Shown here piece after piece: positions 9,364 to 20,804 of a DNA stretch of 64,000 nt (position 1 is its first letter; the number at the start of each line of letters is the position of its first letter). The translations under genes and the position numbers were made by a program. Below the pieces are notes generated by a model. The model had not been told where the DNA came from. It saw nothing but the letters and a program-made list of their open reading frames with translations, and did not search any database. This stretch comes from Cryptomeria japonica (lineage: Eukaryota; Streptophyta; Pinopsida; Cupressales; Cupressaceae), in the NCBI RefSeq assembly GCF_030272615.1, contig NC_081408.1:761974673-762038672 (forward strand), read 5' to 3'.

Positions 9364-10018
9364 TCCTCTTTCTTCAGTTACTACTTTGCATGTAATGGTT
9401 ATGTCCATAGAGTAGATGAATGTAAGATGAGCCCTAGGATTAGATAGTGTGTTCTTCCTTGGATTAGAAATTAAGGTGGCCATAGATATTATGTATATGA
9501 GCACAAAGATTCAAAGCATAGAAACATGCATATTCTCTCTTCTAGTTATGCAAATGTTGTGTGTTATAATTAAAACAGTTTTGGCCATAGAATTAATCAG
9601 TGCAGGATGAAGAACACTCAGTCCTATGGCAATCAGTATAAAAATCATGCTCGGTATGAAAGCAGCTATAGAGGATAGGAGAGACAAAGACCTACATCAA
9701 ATGAAAAGAGAAGTGTTTCTAAACAGCCGAGGAATCCATGGAGACCAATAGCTGATCACAATGATATGATCAGAAGAAGAGGGGCAGACCGGTTTAATAG
9801 AAGACCCTTCATTCATTCATTTTGCATGGGTGCTACATGCTACTACAATAGTGCTTGTAGAGCAAGTGAAAATAAGTAGAAGAAAGCTAATCCTTCTCCT
9901 AAGGCTGCATATGAGAAAAAGAAAGAAATCAAGAAGGGTTGGAGGAAGAAGGAAGAGAGTAGGACCATGTACCGGCACTATGCATTCAATGCATAGGTGA
10001 CATCTCCTAAAGATTAAA
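9364..10018 (+). pseudogene. Element D gag C-terminus with zinc-knuckle remnants
   Basis: Right of the solo LTR the frame continues with at least two CCHC-like knuckles. These are FACNGYVHRVDECKM (first Cys lost) and, in a later stretch, CYN-NSFGHRINQCRM (second Cys position is a stop). A third Cys pair (ATCYYNSAC) is weaker. Basic stretches such as KKKEIKKGWRKKEES follow. Several stops interrupt. Zinc knuckles bind the element RNA for packaging. Confidence 0.65.
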
Positions 10019-11409
10019 GGTGATGCAGGACCTTAGGGGGAGTTATACATTGACCATATCATTCACCTCACTAGAAAAGGACAAGTTGAAGAACAAATTG
10101 CTACCGATATAGAGGAAGGAAATGAGATGGGGAAAGTGTGTAGTGGTTCCCTTGACTACACACCTACAGATGTGAGATGTATTACTATTGCATGTCTCAA
10201 GGGATGATTCATATTGCAATTGGAATCAGCAATTCTTGGCACAACAGGACAGGTTAGAAGAAGATGCTCCAGTGGTGATGATGGATTGATATAGCAAACT
10301 AGTATGTGCAGTATGTTATCAGTATGGATATGGACTGGTATTGCAGGTTATATAAGTCAACAAGGTCCGAGATCATTGCAACACTTCCAGTTGCATGGTT
10401 TTAAGTGATTATGTCTCAGGTGGTATTAGAAAAGACCTGAAAGATATGTTCGCCCAATAGTAAATCTTATGTGCATGGATCTTTATGGGCTAATTGGTTT
10501 GACATTTGGCATGATAGTAATGTGGTATGGCATTGTGTATATCTAAGATCATGTCATAAGTTGTGATGGAGGTCATGGGGATGAAAAATAATCAGTTGAT
10601 CACATATGCACAACTCAACTGATATATGGTGCAGTTTAGAGATCTGGTGTAGCTCCTAACCGGTAAATAAGACCTAAGATCTGTGGTTTAGTGGGAGTTC
10701 ACCACCATATTTTCTGATTAGTATCAGACATGATGAACACAGTGGCAGATCCGGTAGATGTTTCACAATACCAGTATGTTAGTGACTTTGGAAAGGTCTT
10801 TATTCAACTTGTCTATCTATCAAAGTCACAATCAGGTTGCCTGAGACAGAGATGGAATAGGGAAAGATTTAACTCATCAAGCATTGACAATGTGTTCCAG
10901 AAAGAGCAGTCCATTTTTTGTTGATTGAAGTCATAATTTGGACCACCGGATGATAGGAAGTGCAGTTTGGTTTACCAGTTGAACAACCTGCAAAGCAAAA
11001 GGAAAGTGCTCTCTTAACTGGTTGTGACAAAAAGAGGGAGAGTTGCCTACACAGTGGGAGAATACATCAGATTAGTACCTGATTGAAATCAATAGATTGG
11101 TGTCAGTGCAACCCTCACAAAAGAAGGATATACCATTGATATCAAATTGGTATCAAATTGGTATCGATTGGCAGCACTCATAGTACAATCGCATTTGATT
11201 CTTAAGAATAATTGGTATCAAATGGGAGAGTTGCAATCTGACCGACAGGTAAGCAGTATTCACTGACACATATTTCAACAATTGAGTGCTCCTACAATTG
11301 GTATCAGATTAAGTATACTCAGCCGATGTCAGTTAGTGTTTGAGTCCTCCATCTTAAGTGTTGTTGGTTAAGAGGTTGCAGAGTATAGCAGTAAGAAGGG
11401 ATAGAAGCA
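10019..11409 (+). other. Non-coding interior of element D
   Basis: About 1.4 kb follows with no protease, integrase, RT or RNase H motif in any frame. Short direct repeats of TTGGTATCAAATTGG occur at 11140-11230 and resemble degraded PBS words. Small open frames at 10730-10924 and 11448-11642 show no conserved motif. A copia element should have about 4 kb of pol here, so this is a large deletion or a naturally pol-less element. Confidence 0.7.
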
Positions 11410-11579
11410 ACCAATAAAAAGTGGGAGAGATAATATTGTAGCACAAATTGAAAAAGGGAGAGAGAGAGCCTGTAATATATCAGTTGTCAAGACCCTTTTC
11501 CATTGTTTTCAAAGGGGGAGAGAGAATTTGTAGTATGTTGGATACTACATGTGTTGACATCAATGCCAAAGGGGGAGAT
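11410..11579 (+). promoter_or_regulatory. Cluster of polypurine tracts before the D 3' LTR
   Basis: Four purine tracts occur in 170 bp: AAAAAGTGGGAGAGA (11416), GAAAAAGGGAGAGAGAGAG (11450), AAAGGGGGAGAGAGAA (11511) and AAAGGGGGAGAT (11568-11579). Only the last touches the LTR and should be the working plus-strand primer. The others may be duplicated or auxiliary tracts. Confidence 0.8.
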
Positions 11580-14036
11580 TGTTGGTATTGTGTTGTCATT
11601 GATGTCAACCAGTATAGGATGGAAATTGGTATGGGAGATTGATGAGCAGTGGTGTCATTGATGTATATCGGAAATGGTGTTATTGATGTTGGCTAGTATT
11701 GTGGGTCACCCATACACAAGTTAGTGTTGTCTTGTGTTGAAGACATGTAATGGAGACTAGTATGGTATGATGACCGGTAAGTAATGTGTTGGCATTGAGT
11801 GGTTGCCAACCAGTAAGCATGTGCCTAGTATGAGAGCAACATTTTGGGATGTTGATTGTGATGAAGAGACAAAATGTTACAAGAATCACATCAACATCAG
11901 AGGTGAAGCATATGCAAACCACCAATATGCAGTTGAGGTCATACAACAGAACTCCCATTGGTAATGATGTTGTCCCAAGATAATGATAAGACAGAAGAAA
12001 GAACACTGTACAAGAAAGTAAGGAAGATAAGATGAGAAGTTTACTAGATAGATCCTTCCCACTAGTTGAAATGTTTGCAAGAGATCTTAGATCCTCTTCC
12101 ACCGGTGATTGGCAAATTAAGTGCCACTACTTATCTACTTCTTCTGGTAAAATGGTGATACTTGCTTATCTGCCAAGATGCATAAGGACTCCCCGGGATA
12201 AGACAGTTAGTGTTAACAAAGGTAGATGGATGAAGGCATGCACCAGATCAGCAAAGGTAGGCATGATGTGCTTCCAAGATAGATGAAGAGAAATGGGTTT
12301 GTCACTCAGACAAATGAGTCTACCACCTTGGCAAACCAGTTGAGAGAAGAACCGGTCAAATGAAGATGAGGCTCTATAGCTACACACATGAAGTTACCAA
12401 GATGTAGACAGATAAGGTGATGAAAAGATGATCAACCGGCAAGGTGAGTTGTACCGGTAGGGTTACATAATCACCAGGCAAGATGGACCAGTTGTATGAA
12501 GCATGCACCAATTGAGTGTTTGGTCGGTGATCTTGTCTGAACTGACACTGAGGTCTAAGCTGAGGTGGAAACTGACAAAGATGCCACGTGGAGCTAAAGT
12601 GGCTTGCATGCACAGGTCGATGCAGTGTGTTGGTGAGGTAGTTGGTTGGCATTAAATGTTGATCGTGACTGTTACAGGTTGAGTTGCAGAGGGTTTGTGG
12701 CTCAAGGTAGGTTGAACAAAAGAGATCCATGGCATGCACTGGTTGATGCAGGTTGTTCGAGTGCTGATCAGATTACGTGGAGGCAACCACAATATTATTA
12801 AATGAGGACATGGCTGACATGCAAGGAAGAACATGGCCGACAAAATCTAAGAGCATGGGTGAATAAAATATAATACAATAGCCATGTATTGGAAGGCATG
12901 ACAATGTAAATAAGGTACAAGAAATAAAATCTGAGACATGATCTAATAAGATTTGATTGGATCCAGCATGCCTCATGATCAACGAAGAAAAACCCTAGCG
13001 CGAAGTTTGAATTGAAGCCTTGGCGGGAAAACCTAGATATAAGTATGTAGACCAAAGACTAAGGAGTAGCTGCTAGATGAGAGAGATGTCAATTAAGTGA
13101 GAAGAATCCAAGTGTTAGCCAGTCAGAGAGTCCATCAACTAATCACAGAGGTGATTGAGTGCCTGAGTAATAACCGATTAGAAGAGTTCAATCGGCAAGG
13201 GAAAGGTAACCAATAGACTGTCATTGAGCCTGATAGTGGAGTGCATCGATGATGATTGAACTAGCAGAGAAGAGACAGAGAAAAGAAGAGAAGAGTGGGG
13301 ATCTATGAAGAACCGTCAAGCTGAGAACCAATAGTGATTAGAGAGCAGAAGAATAAAATATCAGCAGAGAAGAAGCTGAAGCTGAACCGGTAAGGTGGCA
13401 GCAGAGTGAAGGTAAGCAGAGAGAGAGCAGGTGAGGAAAATAAAGGGGAGGAAAGAGTACCAACATATAGAAGAGCAAAGGGTAACTGATAGAGAAGAGT
13501 AAACTGGTAGAGATATTTTTCATAAGTGGTTACAAAACAAATTTGTAACCAGGCTTTTACTATTGCATTGATATATTGTATTGTGATCCCTGAGTTGGTG
13601 CTCAATGTAGGGGTTGTAACTCCTTTAAATTGGTTCCCATAAACTATCAAGGGTCGGTGCTCCTTTGGGTTGGTGCCCATAAATAGCAGGGGTTGGTGCT
13701 CCTTTGGGTTGGTACCCATAAACTATCAGGGGTTGGTGCTCCTTGGGTTGGTGCCCTAAAATTGTAATATATTATTTTCAATGTGACGTTATATTGGAGC
13801 AGTAGACTCCAACAACATTTCTCACAGAGGTTTTTTCCATCTTGGGTTTTCCTCATATATATTGGTGTTATGTGATGTGCCCTTGTGTATGCTTGCATTG
13901 CATTGTCTTGATTTATCTTACTGGTAGGCTCACTAGGTATTAGGTTGTTAACCATTACACATTCTTAGTATTAAGAGGTAAAGAAATTAGAAACCACTTA
14001 TTCAACCCCCCTCTTAGTGGCATCTTGTGTCCAACA
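11580..14036 (+). repeat. 3' LTR of element D, complete
   Basis: This 2457-bp LTR starts TGTTGGTATTGTGTTGTCATTG directly after the purine tract and ends GTGTCCAACA. The last kilobase matches the 5' LTR at 5337-6352. The whole LTR also matches the inverted solo LTR at 38860-42491. It contains the 40-bp minisatellite and many CCGGT words. It has no long coding frame; minus-strand frames at 11680-13955 reflect composition. The right flank is chromovirus integrase sequence, beginning at 14037. Confidence 0.88.
13590..13755. repeat. ~40-bp minisatellite in D 3' LTR
   Basis: Four to five units of a GGTGCTCCTTTGGGTTGGT...CCATAAACTATCAGGG repeat occur, some units a few bases shorter. It is the counterpart of the array at 5915-6085. 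Confidence 0.85.
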
Positions 14037-14880
14037 ATCCATGTATGAAAACCATGGTTATATCCTCCCAAGGTCTTATCGATATTGTCAAAGCTTTATA
14101 CAATCCCACATTCTAACTACTACCCTTTGCAACTTGACAAACTCTATAACTTTGCACATATTTCCTAATATCCTTATGAATCTGGGGCCAAAAGTAATGC
14201 TCACTCACCAATGCTACAGTTTTTTGAATACCAAGTGTCCAGCTAATCCTCCACTATGTTTCTCCTTTATCAGATTCTCCCTCATAGAACTCTTAGGAAT
14301 GCGCAATTGAACTCCTCTGAATAACATGCCATCTTGAATGAAGTAATCCAACCACTTGCATCTATCTACCATAACCGGTTCTCTACATGCTCTCCAAGAT
14401 TATACAAAATCTGGGTCATCTTCATACAAGGTCTTCAATTCCTCAATTCCTAATACTTTCACTCCCATCTTTGTCAAAAAACTCCTTCTCCTTCTCAATG
14501 CATCAACAACTTTGTTAGATTTCCCAGTTCTATACTTCAACACAAAGGTGTAACTCTACAAAAATTCTACCCATCTCATATGTCTCTGATTCAACTTACT
14601 TCGACTGTTCAAATAGTACAAAGCTTGATGATCCGTATACGACACAAACTCCTTAGGCAACAGGTAATGTCTCCATTTCTTCAAGGCTTGAACTATGGCA
14701 TAAAACTCCTGATCGTATACTGAATATGTCCTCCGAACATCATTCAATTTAACACTAAAATAAGCTACTGCTCTCCCTTTCTAACTTAAAACTGCTCCTA
14801 TTATTGTTCCGCTTGCACCACAATCCACTTGAAATACTTTATTGAAATCCAATAAAGCCAACACAGGCTACCCAGTCACT
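14037..14880 (-). pseudogene. Chromovirus copy 2 RNase H and integrase N-terminus
   Basis: On the - strand from 14880, the RNase H blocks appear: [49 protein letters not shown] and MRWVEFL, with a stop near 14553. The integrase zinc-binding part follows at about 14340-14100 in broken frames. The sequence ends in the linker before the catalytic core at 14037. The + strand open frames here are antisense shadows. Confidence 0.85.
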
Positions 14881-14882
14881 CT

Positions 14883-15740
14883 CTATTTCAACAACTCAAA
14901 AATTTTGTTTACTACGGTGGTCCACTTGAATTCCTTTCGATCTCCCCTCATGGTCTCAGTCATAGGGTTACAAAATGAATTGAAATTTCTGATGAATTTT
15001 TGGTAGATACTAGCCAATCCATGAAATGATCTTACCTCTCCAATTCTTTTTGGTGTAGGCCACTCAACAATTTCTTTTACTTTCTCAGGGTCCATCTTCA
15101 AACTATCCTCAGATATCACAAATCCCAAATAGACTAACTCATCTTTCATGAAAGTACACTTCTTAAGATTTATCAGCAATTTTTCTTCTCTCAACCTCTG
15201 CAAAACTTGTCTCAAATGCAATAATTTCTCCTCTTTTGTCTTACAAAAAATCAGAATGTTATGCAAATACACAATAACAAACTTACCCAAGAATTTCTTC
15301 AATACCTCATTCATCAGCCTCATGAAAGTACTCAGTGCATTAGTTAGCCCAAAAGGTATCACCAACCATTGATACAATCCTTAATTTATCTTGAATTTTG
15401 TCTTCCACTCATCTCCTTCTCTAATCCTGATCTGATGATATCCACTCTTCAAATCTATCTTTGTAAAGTATTCAGTTCACTCAAATAGTCCATTATGTCA
15501 TCCATCCTAGGTAAAGGAAATTAGTATTTCACTGTGATCTTGTTTATTACTCTAGAATTGGTACACATTCTCTATTCTCCATTCTTCTTAGGTGCCAATA
15601 TTGTTGGTACTGCGCAAGGGCTCAGACTTTCTCTGATCAAACCTTTCTTCAACAACTCCTACACTTGTCTTTTCAGTTCTTCATTCTCTATTGGTGTCAT
15701 CTGGTGTGCAACTTTATTAATAAAACTAGCCCCGAGAACC
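14883..15740 (-). pseudogene. Chromovirus copy 2 reverse transcriptase, active site lost
   Basis: A 164-codon open stretch (15377-14883) covers the palm and thumb: [20 protein letters not shown], then YLHN where family members have the catalytic YLDD, then YLGFVISEDSLKMDPEKV and RSFHGLASIYQKFIRNF. Both catalytic aspartates are replaced (His and Asn), which abolishes polymerase activity. Upstream, to about 15740, the fingers region is recognisable but carries stops. Copy 1 has an intact YLDD, so the change is private to this copy or its sublineage. Confidence 0.9.
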
Positions 15741-15951
15741 AATCCATGCAATGACTAATACTTCTCACAGGTAACAATCCATCAGGTACATTATCTGAAA
15801 TGATAACTTCATATTCTATGAGCAAATCTTTTATCTCTTCTGGTTATTACTCTTTATGCTCTGGATTCTTAGTCTTCTTAGGAATTAATAGAAAACACAC
15901 ATTCTCAGGTCTCAATCCATCCACGAATTTCCTTCCATCCACCAAACAAAT

Positions 15952-16542
15952 TCAAGAATTCATACATACTTCATTCTTCAAAGGTTCCTCCAAGGGAAAC
16001 AAGGTTTGCTTCATCCCATTGGCCACAATGGTGTATGTATTCTTCCTCCCATCTGACATACCACTACCAATAACAACTTTACAGCACTTACCGGATACCT
16101 TACATCTGGTCTTGAATAAATTCTTCCTCTGTAAGGGTTCTTCATCTCTTGCGGTATAACACAAAGTTCTCCTCATCATCAACAGTTCTCCATCTTCAGG
16201 TTTATTATCTGATTTGGTGGGGTTTTCTTCCACCACTGCTACTCTTCTGGTATTCTCTATCTTCTTAAACTCAAAAGCACAATGTAGTTCTCCTCCACAT
16301 TTAAATAAAGTTCCTCTAAATGTTCTCTTGTCTTGTCTTCCAAAATTCTCATTCTGGTAGCCACCTGGTTCTCTCCTCCAGTAGAAATTTCTATCATCTT
16401 TTTGGTATGAATTACCTTCTTTGCTTACTTCCTTTTTTGTGTTCTGATCTACACAGGTTCCTCTACCTCTTGTATATTCTCTTCCTCCTTGAAATCTACC
16501 TTCTAAAAAACCTTCCACCTCTGCCTCTCTGCTTCTACTCAT
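15952..16542 (-). pseudogene. Gag tail with zinc-knuckle remnant fused to a deleted protease
   Basis: This 196-codon open frame begins in an Arg/Gly-rich gag tail (residues 1-75, EGRFQGGREYTRGRG). A degraded knuckle follows (FKCGGELHCAFEF, final Cys lost), then the PR entry CKVSGKCCKVVIGSG, where the catalytic Asp is Gly. It then jumps directly to the PR-RT linker (DGRKNTYTIVANGM). Compared with copy 1 (139 to about 378), some 80 codons of protease are missing without breaking the frame. Confidence 0.8.
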
Positions 16543-17300
16543 TTCTTTTGTTTAGATTTTCTTTAGTCTTGAGGGCATACTTGTAAGCCTTTTCAACACC
16601 CTGTAATTTGATCAAACTGAGTTCATCTTGTATAGACACTGGCAATCCATTCAAATGTCTTGCAACTTGTTCAACTTCATCATCAACATGTCTGGATTTG
16701 ATATTCAACTTGTAAAATGCTTCAATGTATTCCTTCACACTAGATTCCTTCTGTTTCAAATTTTGAAAACTTCCAGAACAGATTCACTTGATAATCAATT
16801 GGCATAATTTTTGACTTCAACTTAGCAACCATCTGATCCCAAGTCTTGATCTTCTCTTTACCTCTTCTCTATCTATCAACCTGCAAATGTTCCCACCAAA
16901 GAGATGCATGACCTTTCAACCAGGTACAAGCATATTTCACCTTCCTTTCTTCTGTAGTGTTTTCAAAATCAAAATATTCTCCATCTCCGAAATCCAATAC
17001 ATAATTTCATTTGAATCCAACTTTCCATCATATTCTAGTGGGGTAAAATGAGGTTTAGTATTCGCCCTACTCAAAACCCTCAAAAACCTTTCCTCATTCG
17101 GATCAACTGTCGGTGGGTTTACTTGTTCTACCAGGGCCTCTTCTCCTTCATCTTCACATACATCTTCAATCTGTCAGCCTCTTCTCTAGGTTGTCTCAAC
17201 AACATCCAACTAGGCTGCTATTCCTCGCAACATTTCCATCATAGCAGGGTCTGCAATCCCATGTGCTCCATTATTCCTAGTTCCTCTTTGCACCATCTTT
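16535..17300 (-). pseudogene. Chromovirus copy 2 gag
   Basis: The ATG near 17297 starts an N-terminal piece (VQRGTRNNGAHGIADP, MMEMLRGIAA) that stops early. Degenerate frames continue through the capsid region. The open stretch 16759-16535 (MKQKESSVKEYIEAFYKL, then RHLNGLPVSIQDELS) is the Retrotrans_gag-like capsid core. Gag would assemble the particle. It overlaps the next frame by a few bases (16542/16535). Confidence 0.8.
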
Positions 17301-17391
17301 ACGCCAGTCCTCTGCAAGTGCAAGTCGGATCCATAGTCCCCCGCCCTACAATAAAATTCTCAAGACAACGCAACCTTTGGAATGAAAACTC

Positions 17392-17403
17392 GCTCTGATA
17401 CCA
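17392..17403 (-). promoter_or_regulatory. Primer-binding site of chromovirus copy 2
   Basis: On the - strand TGGTATCAGAGC lies two bases after the LTR end. It is complementary to the 3' end of initiator Met tRNA, as in many plant LTR elements. Confidence 0.92.
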
Positions 17404-17405
17404 CT

Positions 17406-18210
17406 TGAAGCAGTCACCGGTTAGGAGGGACCTCAAAGAGATCAATTCAGACCAGTCAACAAGAGTAAACACAATGGAAACACAAGGACATGATGGAGGC
17501 AATGCAGAACAAATTGAATTATAACATAAAAATTGATTACAACCAACCGGTAACAACCAGGTTACAGATATCGGCTCACAGACTTGCTAGAACCTGCTCA
17601 AAGTACAGAATAGGTCATAGTTTGGACCTCAAATATCAAGATCTATCTTCTATTCTTAGTCTCACTTCTTGATTACATTATAATTCTCTATTACAATTAT
17701 TTATATGATCCAAGGGGATCTGGTCGGCCCAAAAAGGGATTAAAACACGAAGAACAAGACCTTACATGCAAAACCAACAAGGTTGGCCTTTGCCAAAGAA
17801 ATTCCTCCAAGAAATCCCAAGGATGAAGTGTAGATCACTAGAAAAGGTCAGCCACACACCGAGGAACATCAGATCAATGCTCAGGGCTCTGCAAGCTAGC
17901 GAGGGGATCCGGTAGGTCACCAATATAAATAGGTCCAGGCAATCGATAATAGGAAACTGTCAACCGGTAACAGCAAACTGTCTCCAAAACTGGTAGCAAT
18001 ATCTTGTCGGAAAACGATCCAAATGCTCCAAGATTTGGGAATAAGGAAGATGATCAAGTCTTCAAGTAAAATCCAACTCCATAGGTTCTAGTGAGCCAAA
18101 TCCGAGACACACAGAAAGAAATGATGAAACTGCAAATAGAAAGAAAAATAGAAAAGAAATATTTTTGGTTGATGCAAGATTGCCATGAACCGGGGATGCT
18201 CCAGCATAAT
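17406..18210 (-). repeat. 5' LTR of chromovirus copy 2
   Basis: This ~805-bp inverted match to the LTRs at 3460-4234 and 33806-34601 ends in GACTGCTTCA next to the PBS. Its outer end is changed: the expected TGTCTGATG is degraded near 18210. It has many CCGGTT words. Confidence 0.88.
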
Positions 18211-19468
18211 ATTTCTAAAATATTCTAATGTTTTTTATCAAACTAAAAGTGGTGGTTATGGGACTGAGAATGATGGTGAGGTAAACATACATTCTGCAAG
18301 CCCGATTCTAAAAATCGATCATTTGTGACACGTATCCTAACAGGGAAGAGTATGGTAGAAATTTGACAAGGTGTTGCTGATCTGAATTTCATTACTTCAT
18401 AACCCCAACTCCATTATATATTGTAAGGAGATAGGTGTACTAAAATCTTTCCTTAATACTAGAATGACAAAGCGGGATTTAGATTGAGGTCCTATGATTA
18501 CAACACAATAAATGCCATATGTTTTCTTCTTTATGTCTCAGAACTTGGCTATAAATGTCGTAATCAAAGATATGATATTCCATTTCAACTTGCATTCTAT
18601 ACGTCGTAAAAAATGAACAAGTGGACTTAATCTCTTTATACCTAGCTTTGTAGTTGACAAATATGAAATGTATGTAAATTCAACTATGGTTATTGAAATC
18701 ATGAATAGTTGGAGCAGGCTTTTAACTCAATAAATAGATTATAGCCAACATTCCTCCACTCCAAGAGCAAATAATAGTTAACTCTATAAATAGATTCTAG
18801 CCATGTTCCTCAACTCCAAGAGAAAATCATAGTTAACTTCAGCTTGCCATCAACTATGCCTATTAAAAGTGCTCATGCTGATATAGTTATTGCTCTTTTT
18901 TAAAAGTTGATAGTGACTAGAAATGACCCATGCAAGCCGTAATATTTGTTTGTTATGGAGTAGATATAAAAGTGATTCTCAACCAAGAAGTTCTTAGAGT
19001 GGTCATACAAATGCACGTCGCTAATAGAGAAGATACCTAAATCATATTTAGAAAAGGGTTGAAATTAAATGTTATTGAGTGAAGCATATGAAGTTTACAA
19101 GTCTGCCTTGTGGCACATGTAGAATCTTTTACAAACTTCCATGGAGCTTTTGTATATATAAATTTTATAAATGCCGAGCCAAGATTACATATGTTTCGCA
19201 TTCTAAAATAAACATGCATTTACATCGGTGTCTTTGAAGACATTATGGTTATATTTACATATATAACTTCACATGTGATCACCAACAGACCTTGTGCAAT
19301 GCACATCTTTTCATCCTATCAAATGTAAATCGAGGTAACACATGCAAATATCAATAATCTTTTTAGTTGTTTTCTAATATGAGATTTTAGGTTCTATCGC
19401 AAACATTGACAGATAGGTCATTGAGCATAAATTAGATCATCAATTGGGCAAATGTTTTTTTTTTTTTT
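18211..19468. other. Unassigned AT-rich DNA left of element B
   Basis: I see no coding motif, LTR end or tandem array. Two near copies of a CTCTATAAATAGATT-like stretch, about 50 bp apart (18728-18800), are the only internal repeat I noticed. A poly-T run precedes element B at 19455-19468. It may be old host intergenic DNA. Confidence 0.5.
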
Positions 19469-19473
19469 CCAAC

Positions 19474-20266
19474 TGTTTATGGTGAAAATGGATAACAATA
19501 ATAATGATATTGAAAGGCTAAATGAATTCAACCACAAAACCCTAGCCTAACAACAACAAAGATCCACCATAACATATGAAGATTACCTAAGACAATGCAA
19601 ATCAAATGAAATCACAAAGATTATACCATCACATGTCCAATAGGGTTTGGATCTCCATTCTTCCTATCTCCATTGATCTTGCTTGATATATTTGCTCTCA
19701 GATTTTATGTGCACAAGAGTTCAACAAAGAACAGAATGTGGTTGCAAGTAGGATCACCTATGTTCAAAAGCGTAGTGTAGTCAAGTAGTCAATGAGGGGG
19801 GTTTAGATTGATTAGGGTTTGATAATGAAGGAAGTATCTCCTTATATAGAAGACACTATATGAAATGGAGGGATAAGATTGAGAGGTGTAAAAGGAGGTC
19901 GGCTATGATTAGAGGGTAGGTAAAAGAAATAATAAAATAATGAAAGGGGTAGGTAGTGTATGAATTAAGAGATGAATGACATGTGTCATGGGTAGAAAAG
20001 GTTAATGAATTAATTAAATAAATAAAGATTTATTTAATTAATAGAAGGAGTGAGATCAATTAAATAAATAAGATATTTATTTAATTTAGGAAAAGGATAA
20101 TTTAAATAAATAAATGTATTTATTTAAATGAGAAATAAGGCTAGAAGAGGATAAATGAATTAATTAAATAAATAAAGATTTATTTAATTAATAGAAGAAT
20201 TAAGCTTAGATAATTAAATAAATAAAATATTTATTTAATTAGACTGGACAATTTTGGGTGTCTACA
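19474..20266 (-). repeat. 3' LTR of element B
   Basis: This 793-bp LTR starts TGTAGACACCC on the - strand and ends CCATAAACA. Its first ~250 bp is a series of AT-rich palindromes built on TTAATTAAATAAATAAA. A TATA box (TCTATATAAGG) lies near 19842-19850 on the - strand. It lacks the 13-bp insertion found in the partner LTR. Confidence 0.93.
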
Positions 20267-20281
20267 TTTTGCCCCTCTTTG
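20267..20281 (-). promoter_or_regulatory. Polypurine tract of element B
   Basis: CAAAGAGGGGCAAAA on the - strand abuts the 3' LTR start. It primes plus-strand cDNA and fixes the element's orientation. Element C has the near-identical CAAAGAGGGGAAAA at the same place. Confidence 0.9.
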
Positions 20282-20804
20282 AGACAATGTGGCTTGTCGC
20301 ATTGTTTCAAAGAAGATAGGATGAACTGATACAGAGTTGCCCCAAGATGGGAATGATATGCCCCCTCGAGAGATTGGATGAAAATGTGTGAAAAGACCAC
20401 AGACAATCTCTCAATAAGAAAGATGGGATAGAATGGACTGACCGGATAAATTGACAGAGTCACGGGATAATGAAGACTGACTCGAGAAACGAGGGCTAGG
20501 GCAGTCTATAAGATAGACCATGAGGGAAATACATCCTCATTGTCATCTACACCTCCAAGAGATTAGAGTGCAAAGAGAGAAAAGAGCAGCAGCAGTCAGC
20601 AGCAATGGCTTTGGTTCACAGATTCGACCACGTTCGCCGATTCTAGAGGCCAACAGAGGCAGGAGAGCTAGTAAGTACCACAAAACCTCCTTGTACTTTG
20701 ATGCATTTATTGTTGTCATTAATGCATGCTAGGGAATGTAATAAATGTGTGTTTGTGTCAAGAAAATGCGTTTGTGTCCAAAAATGTGAATTTGTGTCTT
20801 CTAG

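Larger units (their letters stand above)
5337..14036 (+). mobile_element. Copia-like LTR element D without recognisable RT
   Basis: This large + strand element has a truncated 5' LTR (to 6352), an initiator-Met PBS, a gag-like region, a long non-coding interior, a purine tract and a complete 2457-bp 3' LTR. LTR ends TGTTGG...CCAACA, the PBS sequence and a gag with coiled coil plus zinc knuckles suggest Ty1/copia affinity. No RT, RNase H or integrase motif is visible between 10019 and 11579, so it is non-autonomous or deleted. It holds a nested TRIM (6556-6889) and a solo LTR (8175-9358). Its right end cuts chromovirus copy 2. A solo LTR of the same family sits at 38860-42491. Confidence 0.8.
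14037..18210 (-). mobile_element. Ty3/gypsy chromovirus copy 2, 3'-truncated
   Basis: Read on the - strand, the order is LTR (18210-17406), initiator-Met PBS, gag, a protease remnant, RT, RNase H and the start of integrase. The element then stops abruptly at 14037 where element D's 3' LTR begins. It has the only gag region of this family in the window. Many stops and frameshifts occur, the protease is almost deleted, and the RT active site reads YLHN. The missing 3' part was lost when D inserted or through a later deletion. Confidence 0.92.

Noticed and set aside
11140-11310. Repeated TTGGTATCAAATTGG words as alternative primer sites
   Set aside because: They resemble a PBS only partly (CAAATTGG rather than CAGAGC) and are far from any LTR end.
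13303-13955. Minus-strand open frames in the D LTRs, similar between copies (also 5815-6223 and 38938-39225)
   Set aside because: Similarity follows from shared LTR DNA and the minisatellite; no start context or domain, and frames break at different places.
14356-16159. + strand frames such as 15148-15372 and 15800-16159
   Set aside because: Antisense shadows of chromovirus RT, RNase H and linker sequence.
20008-20240. AT palindromes as a bacterial-type origin or iteron array
   Set aside because: They lie inside an LTR and recur in the partner LTR; the whole context is a plant retroelement.
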